From Streptomyces kaniharaensis (GTDB lineage Bacteria > Actinomycetota > Actinomycetes > Streptomycetales > Streptomycetaceae): a stretch of 64,000 nt of DNA. Positions within the stretch are counted from its first letter, which is position 1. The number at the start of each line of letters is the position of its first letter. This document shows positions 1-8,149 of the stretch, in pieces. The notes under the pieces were generated by a model. It did no database searches. It was not told the DNA's origin and saw only the letters and a list, made by a program, of their open reading frames with translations. Location: NCBI RefSeq assembly GCF_009569385.1, contig NZ_WBOF01000002.1, forward strand, positions 620,001 to 684,000, given 5' to 3'. Made by a program: the position numbers and the translations under genes.

Positions 1-1
1 G

Positions 2-1681
2 GGGCAGGTGATGGACGGCGCGCTGCTGATCGTCATCTTCGCAACCTCCGGCGCGCTGGAGGCGATCGCCACCGCCCGCACGGCCGACTCGGTGCGCGGC
101 CTGCTGGACCTTGCGCCCGCCACCGCGACCCGGCTGCTGGACGACGGCACCGAGGAGACCGTCCCGGTCGAGGTCCTGGCCGTCGGCGACACCGTACTGG
201 TGCGGCCGGGCGAGCGGATCGGTGCGGACGGCCGCGTCCTGGACGGGGCGAGCGAGGTGGACCAGGCGAGCATCACCGGCGAACCGCTCCCGGTCGCCAA
301 GGACCGCGGGGACGAAGTGTTCGCCGGAACTCTGAACGGAACCGGCGCGCTGCGGGTGAAGGTCGAGCGGGACGCCTCCGACTCGGTGATCGCCCGGATC
401 GTGAAGATGGTCGAGGAGGCGTCCGAGACCAAGGCCCCGACCCAGCTGTTCATCGAGAAGGTCGAGCAGCGGTACTCGATCGGCATGGTCGTCGCGACCC
501 TCTGTGTGTTCCTGGTGCCCCTGGCCCTCGGGGCGGCGTTGACCGGCTCGCTGCTACGGGCAATGACCTTCATGATCGTCGCCTCGCCGTGCGCGGTGGT
601 GCTGGCCACCATGCCGCCACTGCTGGCGGCGATCGCCAACGCAGGGCGCCACGGCGTCCTGGTCAAGTCCGCCGTCGTCATGGAGCGCCTGGGCCAGGTC
701 GACGCCGTCGCGCTGGACAAGACCGGCACCCTCACCGAGGGCACCCCGCGCGTCACCGACATCCGGCCCCTGGCCGGCTCCGGCCTGAGCGAGGGCGACC
801 TGCTGGCGCTCGCGGCCTCCGCCGAGCACCCCAGCGAGCACCCGCTCGCCCGCGCCGTCGTCGACACCGCCCGCAGCCGCGGCCTGGACCTCGCCCCCGC
901 CCAGGACTTCACCTCAACTCCGGGGATCGGCGTCACCGCCACTGTCGCCGGCCGGACCGTCGCCGTCGGAGCCCCGGCCCGCCTGCTCAGCAACGCCAAG
1001 GACACCGTCTCCACCCGCGCCGCGGTAGTCGCCGCCGAGCTGGAGGACGGCGGCCGCACCGCAATCCTGATCGAGGCCGACGGCGTCCCGGTCGGTCTGC
1101 TGGCCATCGCCGACCGCCTGCGCCCCGACGCCGTCGGCACCGTCACCGCACTGACCGCGCTGACCGGGACGGCGCCGATGCTGGTCACCGGCGACAACCC
1201 GCGTGCCGCCGCACGGTTGGCCGCCGAGGTCGGCATCACCGACGTGCGCGCCGGACTGCTGCCCCAGGACAAGGCTGCTGCGGTCGAGGAGCAGGAGAGG
1301 GCAGGGCGGAAGGTGATGGTCGTCGGGGACGGCGTCAACGACGCCCCGGCGCTGGCCGCTGCCCACAGCGGCATCGCGATGGGCCGGGCCGGCTCCGACC
1401 TCGCCCTGGAGACTGCCGACGCGGTCATCGTGCGCGACGAACTCGCCACCGTCCCTGCCGTCGTCGCGCTCTCCCGCCGGGCCCGCGCCCTGGTGGTGCA
1501 GAACCTGGTGATCGCCTCGGTGTTCATCTCCGTGCTGGTGGTCTGGGACCTGGTCGCCACCCTGCCGCTGCCGCTGGGCGTGCTCGGCCACGAGGGCTCC
1601 ACCGTGATCGTCGGCCTCAACGGCCTGCGGCTGCTGCGCGAGGCCGCCTGGACAAAGGCCCGATCGGAGAGCGACCGGTGA
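2..1681 (+). CDS. P1B-4-type heavy-metal P-type ATPase, 5' truncated by window edge
   Basis: Membrane pump that exports transition metals using ATP through an aspartyl-phosphate intermediate. Numbering from the first visible GTG (position 8), the sequence shows the actuator motif TGEP near residue 90, the membrane metal motif SPC at 193-195, the phosphorylation site DKTGT with Asp237, the HP dipeptide near 274, and GDGVNDAP near 441-448. The last membrane helix contains HEGST near 528. SPC together with HEG(G/S)T is the signature of the P1B-4 group (Co, Fe, Zn, Ni or Cd in characterised members) rather than the CPC copper/zinc groups. The reading frame is open to the left edge and the first membrane helices are missing, so the true start lies outside the window. 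Its stop overlaps the next gene start (GTGA), so the two are translationally coupled. The metal is not determined by sequence alone. Confidence 0.93.
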   Translation, partial: GQVMDGALLIVIFATSGALEAIATARTADSVRGLLDLAPATATRLLDDGTEETVPVEVLAVGDTVLVRPGERIGADGRVLDGASEVDQASITGEPLPVAKDRGDEVFAGTLNGTGALRVKVERDASDSVIARIVKMVEEASETKAPTQLFIEKVEQRYSIGMVVATLCVFLVPLALGAALTGSLLRAMTFMIVASPCAVVLATMPPLLAAIANAGRHGVLVKSAVVMERLGQVDAVALDKTGTLTEGTPRVTDIRPLAGSGLSEGDLLALAASAEHPSEHPLARAVVDTARSRGLDLAPAQDFTSTPGIGVTATVAGRTVAVGAPARLLSNAKDTVSTRAAVVAAELEDGGRTAILIEADGVPVGLLAIADRLRPDAVGTVTALTALTGTAPMLVTGDNPRAAARLAAEVGITDVRAGLLPQDKAAAVEEQERAGRKVMVVGDGVNDAPALAAAHSGIAMGRAGSDLALETADAVIVRDELATVPAVVALSRRARALVVQNLVIASVFISVLVVWDLVATLPLPLGVLGHEGSTVIVGLNGLRLLREAAWTKARSESDR

Positions 1682-2094
1682 GCCGCCGCACACGCAAGCA
1701 GGCCACCGGCACCGAGAACTCGGCGGCGGCCCGATGCACCGTCACCCTCTGCCGGGGCTGCTGCTGCGGAACCCCCAAGGTCCAGGGCCTGGACCACCGA
1801 GCCCAGCTCACCGACCTGCGCGAATCCCTTGCGGGCGTGGCCACTGTGCGGCCCACCGACTGCCTGGACGCCTGCGAGCAGGCCAACGTCATCGTCGTCC
1901 AGCCCTCCGTCGAGGGCCGCAAGGCCGACGGACGACCCGTGTGGCTCGGGCTGGTCAACGACCCCGAGGCCGCCCGCGACATCACCGCCCGGGTCCAGGC
2001 CGGAGGCCCGGGCATGGCCGACCCGCCGGACAAATCCTCCGGAAGTCATGCGGCTCAAGTGCAACGGCTTGCCGTGCCAGTCGACAAGCCCTGA
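1678..2094 (+). CDS. Thioredoxin-like [2Fe-2S] ferredoxin domain protein, C-terminus altered
   Basis: GTG start at 1678 overlaps the ATPase stop by four bases. The 138-residue product has a cysteine cluster CRGCCCGTPKV near residues 27-37 and a second group DCLDACEQANVIVVQP near 61-76, the spacing of thioredoxin-fold [2Fe-2S] ferredoxins. It is presumably a small cytoplasmic redox or metal-sensing partner of the upstream metal ATPase; that role is inferred from coupling only. The last 25 or so codons (from about 2024) run antisense to a decayed integrase fragment, so the natural C-terminus seems to have been replaced when foreign DNA joined here. The core domain looks intact. Confidence 0.8.
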   Translation: MSRRTRKQATGTENSAAARCTVTLCRGCCCGTPKVQGLDHRAQLTDLRESLAGVATVRPTDCLDACEQANVIVVQPSVEGRKADGRPVWLGLVNDPEAARDITARVQAGGPGMADPPDKSSGSHAAQVQRLAVPVDKP

Positions 2095-2165
2095 GGCTTT
2101 GAGCGTTGCGTCTAGGGCCCGCCGAATGGTGTTGTCGGAGATAGGGCGATGCTCGCCACTGACAG
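2028..2165 (-). pseudogene. C-terminal fragment of a tyrosine recombinase (integrase)
   Basis: Read on the minus strand, 2160 down to about 2060 gives PISDNTIRRALDATLKASG followed by LVDWHGKPLH. After a one-base shift of frame comes EPHDFRRI. The PHDFRR segment after a (S/T)xxTIRR...G(K/R)PL stretch is characteristic of actinobacterial phage/ICE integrases just before the catalytic His/Tyr region. Both the N-terminal part and the catalytic tail are absent, and the frame is broken, so this is a relic. It lies antisense to the end of the ferredoxin-like gene and marks an old recombination junction. Confidence 0.65.
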
Positions 2166-2194
2166 CGTCGGACGGTGGTCTGGCGTCCCCGGTG

Positions 2195-2300
2195 CACCCG
2201 TCACGTTCGATGGTATTGCGCAGGTCCCGAACGCCGGTTCCGAGGTTCTGACGCACCGTGGAATCGAGCTGCCTGTCTTGCTGTCTGACAGGTTTGCGGG
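2195..2300 (-). pseudogene. N-terminal fragment of a GntR/FadR-type regulator
   Basis: The minus strand reads NLSDSKTGSSIP and then, after frame shifts, LRNTIERDG. This matches the start of the intact GntR gene at 5876 (NLSDSQTGGAIP ... LRSAIERG). The DNA at the beginning is nearly identical between the two loci, including a 21-bp operator-like palindrome. The DNA-binding helix region and the whole ligand domain are missing. The fragment runs into the integrase relic. Confidence 0.6.
2272..2292. promoter_or_regulatory. GntR-type operator palindrome in the decayed GntR copy
   Basis: The minus strand reads CCTGTCAGACAGCAAGACAG followed by G, containing the perfect 11-bp palindrome CTGTCAGACAG. 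It matches the same place in the intact regulator at 5881-5901 at 20 of 21 bases, although the surrounding gene has decayed. Likely an operator for a FadR-type regulator; inferred from symmetry and conservation. Confidence 0.5.
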
Positions 2301-2540
2301 TCGATCATGCGACGCCCGATGGTGCGGCGTCAAGGTCCGATTCAGTCCTGTTTCGCCGGCGAGGAGCATCGTGCTCTGCGATCGCGTGCCGTCGGCCCTG
2401 GCTCCGTCACGTTCACTCGCGCACGGACCCCATGGGGTGACAAGTCCACAAGTGATCGGATTTGATCGTACGGCTCTCGCAGGGCAGGCTCGGTGCCGCA
2501 CAGTGGCGGAACCGCCACGGTCCGGCACGGAGGGAGCCGC

Positions 2541-3803
2541 ATGTCCGGGACCGAGCACAGCAAGCCAACAGCACACGTCGTTGTCGGGTACACCCCGCAG
2601 GACGGTTTCGTCGCCGTCCAACTCGATCCGCCCCCAGCGGAATACGTGTGGCACGACCGGCAGGCCGAGCACCACCAGGAACGGTTCGGGCCGGGTAATG
2701 GCTACCAACAGTGGCTCGCCGTCGACGCCGCCACCGGTGCCGTTTGGTTCGGGGACACCGACTGGCGAACACAGGATGAGGATGCCGCCCCCTGGCTCCC
2801 GGGTCACCGCCGGGCTACGGTCGGCGATGGTGCGCTGCCTTCCCCGGCCGTGTTCGCACTCCCGTTCACCCATCGCGCTGTCGACGACCAGGGCACCGAC
2901 ACCTGGCGCTTCTTCAGCGCCGAGGAGATCTACGCGCTGCTCCGACGGGTACTGCCCCTGGTCCAGCGGGTGATCGGCTCGCTGCACCGTGTGGGCCCGG
3001 ACGGGGATCTGGAATGGTCCGCCGAAGCCGCTACGGCCTGGACCGATCTCGAACAGGCCTGCCGATACACGCTGGACGCGACGGGAACGGTGGCCTGGGC
3101 CGAACCCCGCATGAGCCCGGTTCCCGCATGGCGGGTCGAAGTGGCGGATTTCCTGGCCCGGAATCCGGAGCTGTGCGACGCGGCCTGGGCGACAGCCACC
3201 GACGCCGAGCTGGACGGCTACGCCACTTACGAACCCGATTCCGGTTACGGCGGCGTTCCGGGACGGATGTGCGCTCCGGCGGGCGTCCGGATCGAGGAGG
3301 GTTACACCTTCTACGGTCACCGGGCGGCTCTGTACGCCTATCGTGCGGCCGCGTGCGGCGACCGTACGCCGGTCGAAGCCGGGCTCTGGTTGCGGACCAG
3401 CGATGCCGGACGGAGCAGCTGGGAGGGCGCGAAGGTCGTGGGAGCGAGTCTCGCCGACGCCCCTGACTGCGTGTTGGACCACCTCGCCGAGACGTTTCGC
3501 AGCGCTGCGGCCGACGACGGCGCGGTCCTCACCGGCCTGACGGCCTACCTGCGGCAACAGCGGGCCGAGGAAAGGGCGGCGGTCGACGACACGCTTGCGG
3601 CCACCGGGGAGGAGCTGAAGCGCTTGGAGGAGTTGCTCAAGGAGGTCCGCCTGGTCCGGAACACCGTCCTGACCCGGGTCCTCAGCTGGACCGACGGGCG
3701 GGACGACGAGATGATCGCCCGTCTCGCGGCGATGTCCCCCGTCGCCGTGGCCGAGTGGCGGGAGCGGCTCACCGCCGACCGGAGTGTCCGAGCGGAGGCG
3801 TGA
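2541..3803 (+). CDS. Hypothetical protein, 420 aa
   Basis: ATG at 2541 follows a good ribosome site (GGAGGGA around 2529-2536); in-frame codons further upstream look non-coding. The product has no signal peptide or membrane segment, so it should be cytoplasmic. I recognise no catalytic motif. Residues roughly 1-120 are rich in aromatic and acidic residues (for example HVVVGYTPQDGFVAVQLDP near the start). The last 80 residues contain a charged helical stretch (EELKRLEELLKEVRLVRN) likely to form a coiled coil. The gene stands alone, preceded by the GntR/integrase relics and followed by a strong hairpin terminator, so it is probably monocistronic. Third-position G/C content is normal for the host, so it is a real gene. 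Confidence 0.75.
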   Translation: MSGTEHSKPTAHVVVGYTPQDGFVAVQLDPPPAEYVWHDRQAEHHQERFGPGNGYQQWLAVDAATGAVWFGDTDWRTQDEDAAPWLPGHRRATVGDGALPSPAVFALPFTHRAVDDQGTDTWRFFSAEEIYALLRRVLPLVQRVIGSLHRVGPDGDLEWSAEAATAWTDLEQACRYTLDATGTVAWAEPRMSPVPAWRVEVADFLARNPELCDAAWATATDAELDGYATYEPDSGYGGVPGRMCAPAGVRIEEGYTFYGHRAALYAYRAAACGDRTPVEAGLWLRTSDAGRSSWEGAKVVGASLADAPDCVLDHLAETFRSAAADDGAVLTGLTAYLRQQRAEERAAVDDTLAATGEELKRLEELLKEVRLVRNTVLTRVLSWTDGRDDEMIARLAAMSPVAVAEWRERLTADRSVRAEA

Positions 3804-3818
3804 GAGGTTGCCCGGAGA

Positions 3819-3840
3819 GCCGGCCCGCAGGCGGGCCGGC
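3819..3840. terminator. Hairpin between convergent genes
   Basis: Perfect 10-bp stem GCCGGCCCGC / GCGGGCCGGC with a 2-base loop, 15 bases after the stop of the 420-aa gene and before the 3' end of the LysR gene. No T-run, as is common in Streptomyces. Probably acts in both directions. Confidence 0.7.
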
Positions 3841-3879
3841 GACGTTCGGGTCCGAAGTCGTCGAGGCGTTGCCCCGGCC

Positions 3880-4803
3880 TCATGAGAGGGCGGCCAGTGC
3901 CTGCGCGGCGAGCATCCGTTCCAGGGCCAGGAGGGCGCGCGGGGCGTGCCGGGTGTCGATGCGGACCGTGTAGATGAAGCGTGTCAGCTCCGGGTCGGCG
4001 AGGGGGCGTGCCACGACCTGGGTGCTACCCGGGGGGAGGGCCAGCCGCGGCATGACGGCGACGCACAGGCCGGCGGCCACGAAGCCCAGCACGGTGTTGA
4101 AGTCGTCGCCGTCGTATTCCAGGCGAGCCTGGAAGCCCGGTGTCTTGGCCATCTGAGCGAGCAGTTCCAGGCGCAACGCGGCCTCCGGAGCTGCGATCCA
4201 CGTCTCGGACGCGAGGCCGGCCAGGTCGATGACGTCCCGGTGGGCGAGGTGGTGGTCGGCCGGGACGACCGCCACGACCGGGTCCCGTGCGACCAGCGTT
4301 CGGCGCAGCGTCCGGGGCGGTGGCATCGGGATGAAGTCGTAGTCGTAACTGAGGGCCAGGTCCATGTCTCCCCGCTTGAGCCGGCTGTAGCCGGCTTCGG
4401 GCTCCACTTGGGAGAGGCTGACCTGCACATCGGGATAGGTCGCGTGAAGCTCTGCCAGCGCCTGCGGGACGATGCCGGCGGCGGCGGAGGCGAAGGCGCC
4501 GAGCCTGATCCGTCCGGCCGTACCCGCGCGCATGGCGTCGAGTTCCACGGACGCCGCCGCCAGTGCGCTTCGGACGCGCTGTTCGGCGTCGAGGAGGACC
4601 ATGCCGCCCGGGGTGGCGCGCACCGGGCGGCGCTCGATCAGGATGAGGCCGGCGCGGCGTTCGAGTTCGGCGATCTGTTGCGAGACGGCGGGCGCGCTGT
4701 AGCCCAGCTCGCGTGCGGCGGCGTTGAAGGAGCGGTGGCGGACGACTGCTTCGAGGGTGGCGAGCAACCGGGGGTCGAGTCTCTGCACGGAGTTAAGGCT
4801 CAC
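3880..4803 (-). CDS. LysR-family transcriptional regulator
   Basis: Product of 307 aa, the normal LysR length. Residues about 9-68 form the winged helix-turn-helix (LLATLEAVVRHRSFNAAARE, then GYSAPAVSQQIAELERRAG), followed by the linker helix and a periplasmic-binding-protein-like effector domain from about residue 95. It is divergent from the peptidase C26 gene across a 250-bp gap, the standard layout for a LysR protein controlling its neighbour. The start is a GTG at 4803 with no clear ribosome site, so a leaderless message is possible. The likely targets are the peptidase gene and possibly the permease further on; this is inference from position. The effector is unknown. Confidence 0.92.
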   Translation of the reverse strand: MSLNSVQRLDPRLLATLEAVVRHRSFNAAARELGYSAPAVSQQIAELERRAGLILIERRPVRATPGGMVLLDAEQRVRSALAAASVELDAMRAGTAGRIRLGAFASAAAGIVPQALAELHATYPDVQVSLSQVEPEAGYSRLKRGDMDLALSYDYDFIPMPPPRTLRRTLVARDPVVAVVPADHHLAHRDVIDLAGLASETWIAAPEAALRLELLAQMAKTPGFQARLEYDGDDFNTVLGFVAAGLCVAVMPRLALPPGSTQVVARPLADPELTRFIYTVRIDTRHAPRALLALERMLAAQALAALS

Positions 4804-4831
4804 TTATCTGTCGCGAAGATGTCTTTTCTTG

Positions 4832-4841
4832 TGCTTAAGCA
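4832..4841. promoter_or_regulatory. Candidate LysR-binding palindrome in divergent intergenic region
   Basis: TGCTTAAGCA, a perfect 10-bp palindrome, within an AT-richer patch 28 bases upstream of the LysR start and about 210 bases upstream of the peptidase start. Position and symmetry fit a LysR site; not proven. The rest of 4842-5054 shows no gene. Confidence 0.4.
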
Positions 4842-5054
4842 TGAACGGCAGCAGGATTCTTGCTCGCGGCCCGGATGCGCAAGCCTCCGCCCCCGGGTCC
4901 GCGCCCCACCATCTCCGTCGTCGGGCGCGTTCGTGCGCCCGCGGGGCCGTGCACCCCCTCTTCCGCAGCCCTCCTGACCCCGCGTCCGTCGGGCGGGTGG
5001 GCCGCGGAGGAGACGGCCGTCGAGGATCGACTCCCGCCCCTGAAAGGAAGTGGT

Positions 5055-5843
5055 ATGCCCAAGCCACTCATCGGACTGACCACCTACCTCGCCGACGCTC
5101 AGTGGGGGGAGTGGGAGCTGCCCGCCGCGCTGCTGCCCGCGGCGTACATCAGCTGTCTCCAGGCGGCGGGCGGCCGCGTGGTCCTGCTGCCGCCGGACGC
5201 GCCGGAGGCCGCGGCCGATGTCGTCGCACGCCTGGACGCGATCGTCCTGACCAGCGGCGAGGACGTGGATCCCGCGCTGTACGGGGCGCGGCCGCATCCG
5301 TGCACGGGGCCGCCGGTGCACGAGCGCGACCGGTGGGAGTGGGCCGTGCTGACCGAGGCTCTCACGCGTGACATGCCGGTGCTGGGAGTATGTCGCGGAA
5401 TGCAGTTGATGAACGTGCACGCAGGCGGAACCCTGATCCAGCACCTCCCCGAAACCGTGGGTCACCACGGGCACAACCTGCACGGCGGCCACTTCTCCCC
5501 CCATGCCGTCACCACGGTGCCGGGGACGCGGATCGGCGCGCTCCTTCCGGGGACCCGCCAGGTCGCGACGCACCACCATCAGGCGGTGGAGTCCCTCGGG
5601 GCCGGCTTGATCGTGGGCGCCCGCACGGCGGACGGCACCATCGAGGCGATCGAGAGCACCCGGCACCGCTTCGTGGTCGGCGTTCAGTGGCACCCCGAAA
5701 TGGCTTTCGATTCGGCGGTGGTGCACGCCCTGGTGGCTGCTGCCGGGGCCACGTCGAACCCGGCTCCCGATCGCACCGCCGAGAGCAAGGCGCGCGCGCG
5801 GCGGAGTGCACCGGACGTCGTTTCGTCTAGCCCGGTGTCTTGA
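5055..5843 (+). CDS. Peptidase C26 family class I glutamine amidotransferase-like hydrolase (gamma-glutamyl-GABA hydrolase type)
   Basis: ATG at 5055 is preceded by AAGGAAG at the right distance; in-frame codons upstream look non-coding. The 262-aa product has the nucleophile elbow GVCRGMQ (Cys near residue 115) and the partner motif QWHPE near 213-217, giving the Cys-His-Glu triad. Family members such as PuuD cut gamma-glutamyl bonds in gamma-glutamyl-GABA or related amines. The tail (about residues 225-262) is Ala/Arg/Ser-rich and looks disordered. The GntR gene and amino-acid permease downstream suggest a small pathway for uptake and hydrolysis of gamma-glutamyl compounds; the exact substrate is not defined. 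Confidence 0.88.
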   Translation: MPKPLIGLTTYLADAQWGEWELPAALLPAAYISCLQAAGGRVVLLPPDAPEAAADVVARLDAIVLTSGEDVDPALYGARPHPCTGPPVHERDRWEWAVLTEALTRDMPVLGVCRGMQLMNVHAGGTLIQHLPETVGHHGHNLHGGHFSPHAVTTVPGTRIGALLPGTRQVATHHHQAVESLGAGLIVGARTADGTIEAIESTRHRFVVGVQWHPEMAFDSAVVHALVAAAGATSNPAPDRTAESKARARRSAPDVVSSSPVS

Positions 5844-5875
5844 CACCACTGCGCTCCGACCCGGAAGATCACCCC

Positions 5876-6607
5876 GTGAACCTGTCAGACAGCCAGACAG
5901 GTGGGGCGATCCCGCGGCGCGTCAGCGCGATGGAAGCGGTGTTCGGCCACCTGCGCAGCGCCATCGAACGCGGTCAGTACGCCGTGGGGGACAAACTCCC
6001 CTCGGAAGCAGAGCTGTGCCGGACCCTGGAGGTCAGCCGGCCCGTGCTGCGGGAGGCACTCCGTGCCCTGCAAGCCATGGGCCTGACGGTCTCGAAGACC
6101 GGCAAGGGCACCTTCGTCGTGGCGAACACGGTTGAAGACCCCACCTTCGGCGACTACGCGGCCAGCGACCTCCTGGAGGTGCGCCGGCACGTCGAGATCC
6201 CGGTCGCCGGCTACGCGGCGCTGCGCCGGACCCCGGAGGACCTGGACCACCTGGCCCACCTGCTCGACCGGATGGAACGGGAGACCGACACCACCGCGTG
6301 GGTCGCCCTGGACACCGTGTTCCACCTGGCGGTGGCCGAGGCCTCCGGCAACCCGGTGTTCCGCCGGGTGATCGAGGAGATCCGTGACGCACTGGCGCGT
6401 CAGTCGACCCTCCTCAACGAACTCGGCGGTCGGCGCGAGCAGTCCAACTGCGAGCACCGGGCGATCGTCGAGGCCCTGATCGACGGTTCCGAGCCCGACG
6501 CCGTCGAGGCGATGTCCCACCACCTCCACCGCGTGGAGGCCACTCTCACCGACATCGTGCGCCCCCAGCGCGCGGACACCTCAAGAGAAGGCAGAGCCGA
6601 GGCGTGA
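5876..6607 (+). CDS. GntR family regulator, FadR/FCD subfamily
   Basis: GTG start at 5876, 33 bases after the peptidase stop; the product is 243 aa. The N-terminal winged helix spans about residues 20-85 (GDKLPSEAELCRTLEVSRPV, then LREALRALQAMGLTVSKTGK), followed by an all-helical FCD effector domain containing FHLAVAEASGNPVF and a conserved His near the C-terminus, which in this family binds a metal and a carboxylate ligand. It overlaps the permease gene by four bases and so is probably co-transcribed with it. The first codons lie on a CTGTCAGACAG palindrome, suggesting autoregulation through an operator inside the gene. Confidence 0.92.
   Translation: MNLSDSQTGGAIPRRVSAMEAVFGHLRSAIERGQYAVGDKLPSEAELCRTLEVSRPVLREALRALQAMGLTVSKTGKGTFVVANTVEDPTFGDYAASDLLEVRRHVEIPVAGYAALRRTPEDLDHLAHLLDRMERETDTTAWVALDTVFHLAVAEASGNPVFRRVIEEIRDALARQSTLLNELGGRREQSNCEHRAIVEALIDGSEPDAVEAMSHHLHRVEATLTDIVRPQRADTSREGRAEA
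5881..5901. promoter_or_regulatory. Operator-like palindrome inside the GntR start region
   Basis: CCTGTCAGACAGCCAGACAG followed by G. It contains CTGTCAGACAG (perfect 11-bp palindrome) and an outer CCTGTC/GACAGG pair. It encodes the LSDSQTG residues, so the same bases serve protein and probably DNA-binding roles. A near-identical copy occurs at 2272-2292. Confidence 0.5.
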
Positions 6608-8043
6608 GCGAGCAGTTCCTCAAAGACGAGAAGCGCCCCACGACCCGTCACGTCGACGCCGGCGACACCGGCTACAGCAAGTCCCTGAAAGCCCGGCACG
6701 TCAACATGATCGCCATCGGCGGTGCCATCGGCACCGGGCTGTTCCTCGGCGCCGGCGGACGGCTCGCCGATGCCGGGCCCTCCCTGTTCGTCGCGTACGC
6801 CATCTGCGGCGTCTTCGCGTTCCTCGTCGTGCGAGCGCTCGGCGAGCTGGTCCTGTACCGCCCGTCCTCCGGCGCCTTCGTGTCGTACGCCCGGGAGTTC
6901 CTGGGGGAGAAGGGCGCGTACACCGCCGGCTGGATGTACTTCCTCAACTGGGCGACCACCGGCATCGCCGACATCACCGCCGTCGCCACGTACACCCACT
7001 ACTGGCACCTGTTCTCCGACGTTCCGCAGTGGGTGATCGCACTCATAGCCCTGGCCGTGGTCCTCACCGTGAACCTCATCTCGGTGCGGATCTTCGGCGA
7101 ACTGGAGTTCTGGTTCGCCATCGTCAAGGTCAGCGCCCTGGTGGTCTTCATGGGCATCGGGATCTTCCTGCTCGTCACCCAGCACCCGGTCGACGGCGTC
7201 GTACCCGGTCCGTCCCTGATCACCGGCAATGGTGGGATCTTCCCCAACGGCCTGCTGCCGATGCTGCTGATCATCCAGGGCGTCGTCTTCGCCTACGCCT
7301 CCGTCGAACTGGTCGGCGTGACGGCCGGGGAGACCGAGAACCCCGAGAAGATCATGCCGAAGGCGATCAACTCGATCATGTGGCGCGTGGGCCTGTTCTA
7401 CGTCGGCTCGGTCGTCCTGCTGTCGATGCTGATGCCGTGGAACAAGTACACCTCCGGCCAGAGTCCCTTCGTGACGGTGCTCTCCCACATCGGTGTCCCG
7501 GCGGCGGGCAGTGTGATGAACCTGGTCGTCCTCACCGCGGCGATGTCCTCGCTCAACTCGGGCCTCTACTCCACCGGCCGCATCCTGCGCTCCATGGCCG
7601 TCAACGGATCGGCCCCGCGCTTCACCTCCAGGATGAGCCGCACCCAGGTGCCATACGGCGGCATCCTGCTCACCAGCAGCATGTGCGTCCTCGGTGTCGG
7701 CCTCAACTTCGTGGTCCCCGCCGACGCGTTCGAGATCGTGCTCAACCTCGCGGCCATCGGCATCATCGCCACCTGGGGCATGATCATGGTCTGCCACCTC
7801 CTGTTCTGGCGGAAGACCACGGCCGGCGAACTGACCCGCCCCGGCTACCGCCTGCCCGGCTCGCCCTGGACCGAACTCGTGACGCTGGCCTTCCTCGCTG
7901 TCGTCCTGGTCCTCATGTACGCCGACGGCGGCGCCGGACGCACCACTGTGCTGTGCGTACCGCTCATCGCTGCCGCACTCGTCGTCGGCTGGTACGCGAT
8001 CCGCGGGCGCATCGCGCGCGCCGCCGCCGGAACCGACGACTGA
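6604..8043 (+). CDS. Amino acid permease, APC superfamily (AAT/GABA-permease type)
   Basis: GTG start overlaps the GntR stop by four bases (GTGA). The 479-aa length and about 12 hydrophobic segments fit the amino-acid/proton symporters of the AAT family. The signature after the first cytoplasmic segment, NMIAIGGAIGTGLFLGAGG (about residues 37-55), is the conserved helix-1 substrate motif, followed by GPSLFVAYAICGVFAFLVVR and RALGEL. It sits in the inner membrane. In this setting with a gamma-glutamyl hydrolase and a FadR-type regulator, the substrate may be GABA, asparagine or a related amino acid; the sequence does not decide which. Confidence 0.93.
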   Translation: MSEQFLKDEKRPTTRHVDAGDTGYSKSLKARHVNMIAIGGAIGTGLFLGAGGRLADAGPSLFVAYAICGVFAFLVVRALGELVLYRPSSGAFVSYAREFLGEKGAYTAGWMYFLNWATTGIADITAVATYTHYWHLFSDVPQWVIALIALAVVLTVNLISVRIFGELEFWFAIVKVSALVVFMGIGIFLLVTQHPVDGVVPGPSLITGNGGIFPNGLLPMLLIIQGVVFAYASVELVGVTAGETENPEKIMPKAINSIMWRVGLFYVGSVVLLSMLMPWNKYTSGQSPFVTVLSHIGVPAAGSVMNLVVLTAAMSSLNSGLYSTGRILRSMAVNGSAPRFTSRMSRTQVPYGGILLTSSMCVLGVGLNFVVPADAFEIVLNLAAIGIIATWGMIMVCHLLFWRKTTAGELTRPGYRLPGSPWTELVTLAFLAVVLVLMYADGGAGRTTVLCVPLIAAALVVGWYAIRGRIARAAAGTDD

Positions 8044-8051
8044 ACCCGGGC

Positions 8052-8094
8052 GGCCCGGGGAATCCGCAGAGCCACCGCGCGTCCGCCCCGGGCC
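8052..8094. terminator. Hairpin after permease gene
   Basis: GGCCCGGGG (8052-8060) pairs with CCCCGGGCC (8086-8094) across a 25-base loop, starting 8 bases after the permease stop. The large loop makes it a moderate candidate. Confidence 0.45.
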
Positions 8095-8149
8095 GGCCCA
8101 CTGCCACCAGGCACACAGGTCGGCATCCCAAGCCATCACGATCGAGGCA

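Noticed and set aside
2112..3557. Long minus-strand frame (about 480 codons) opposite the 420-aa gene
   Set aside because: GC-rich antisense shadow: poor codon bias, no domain, and it includes the relic GntR/integrase sequence only at its end.
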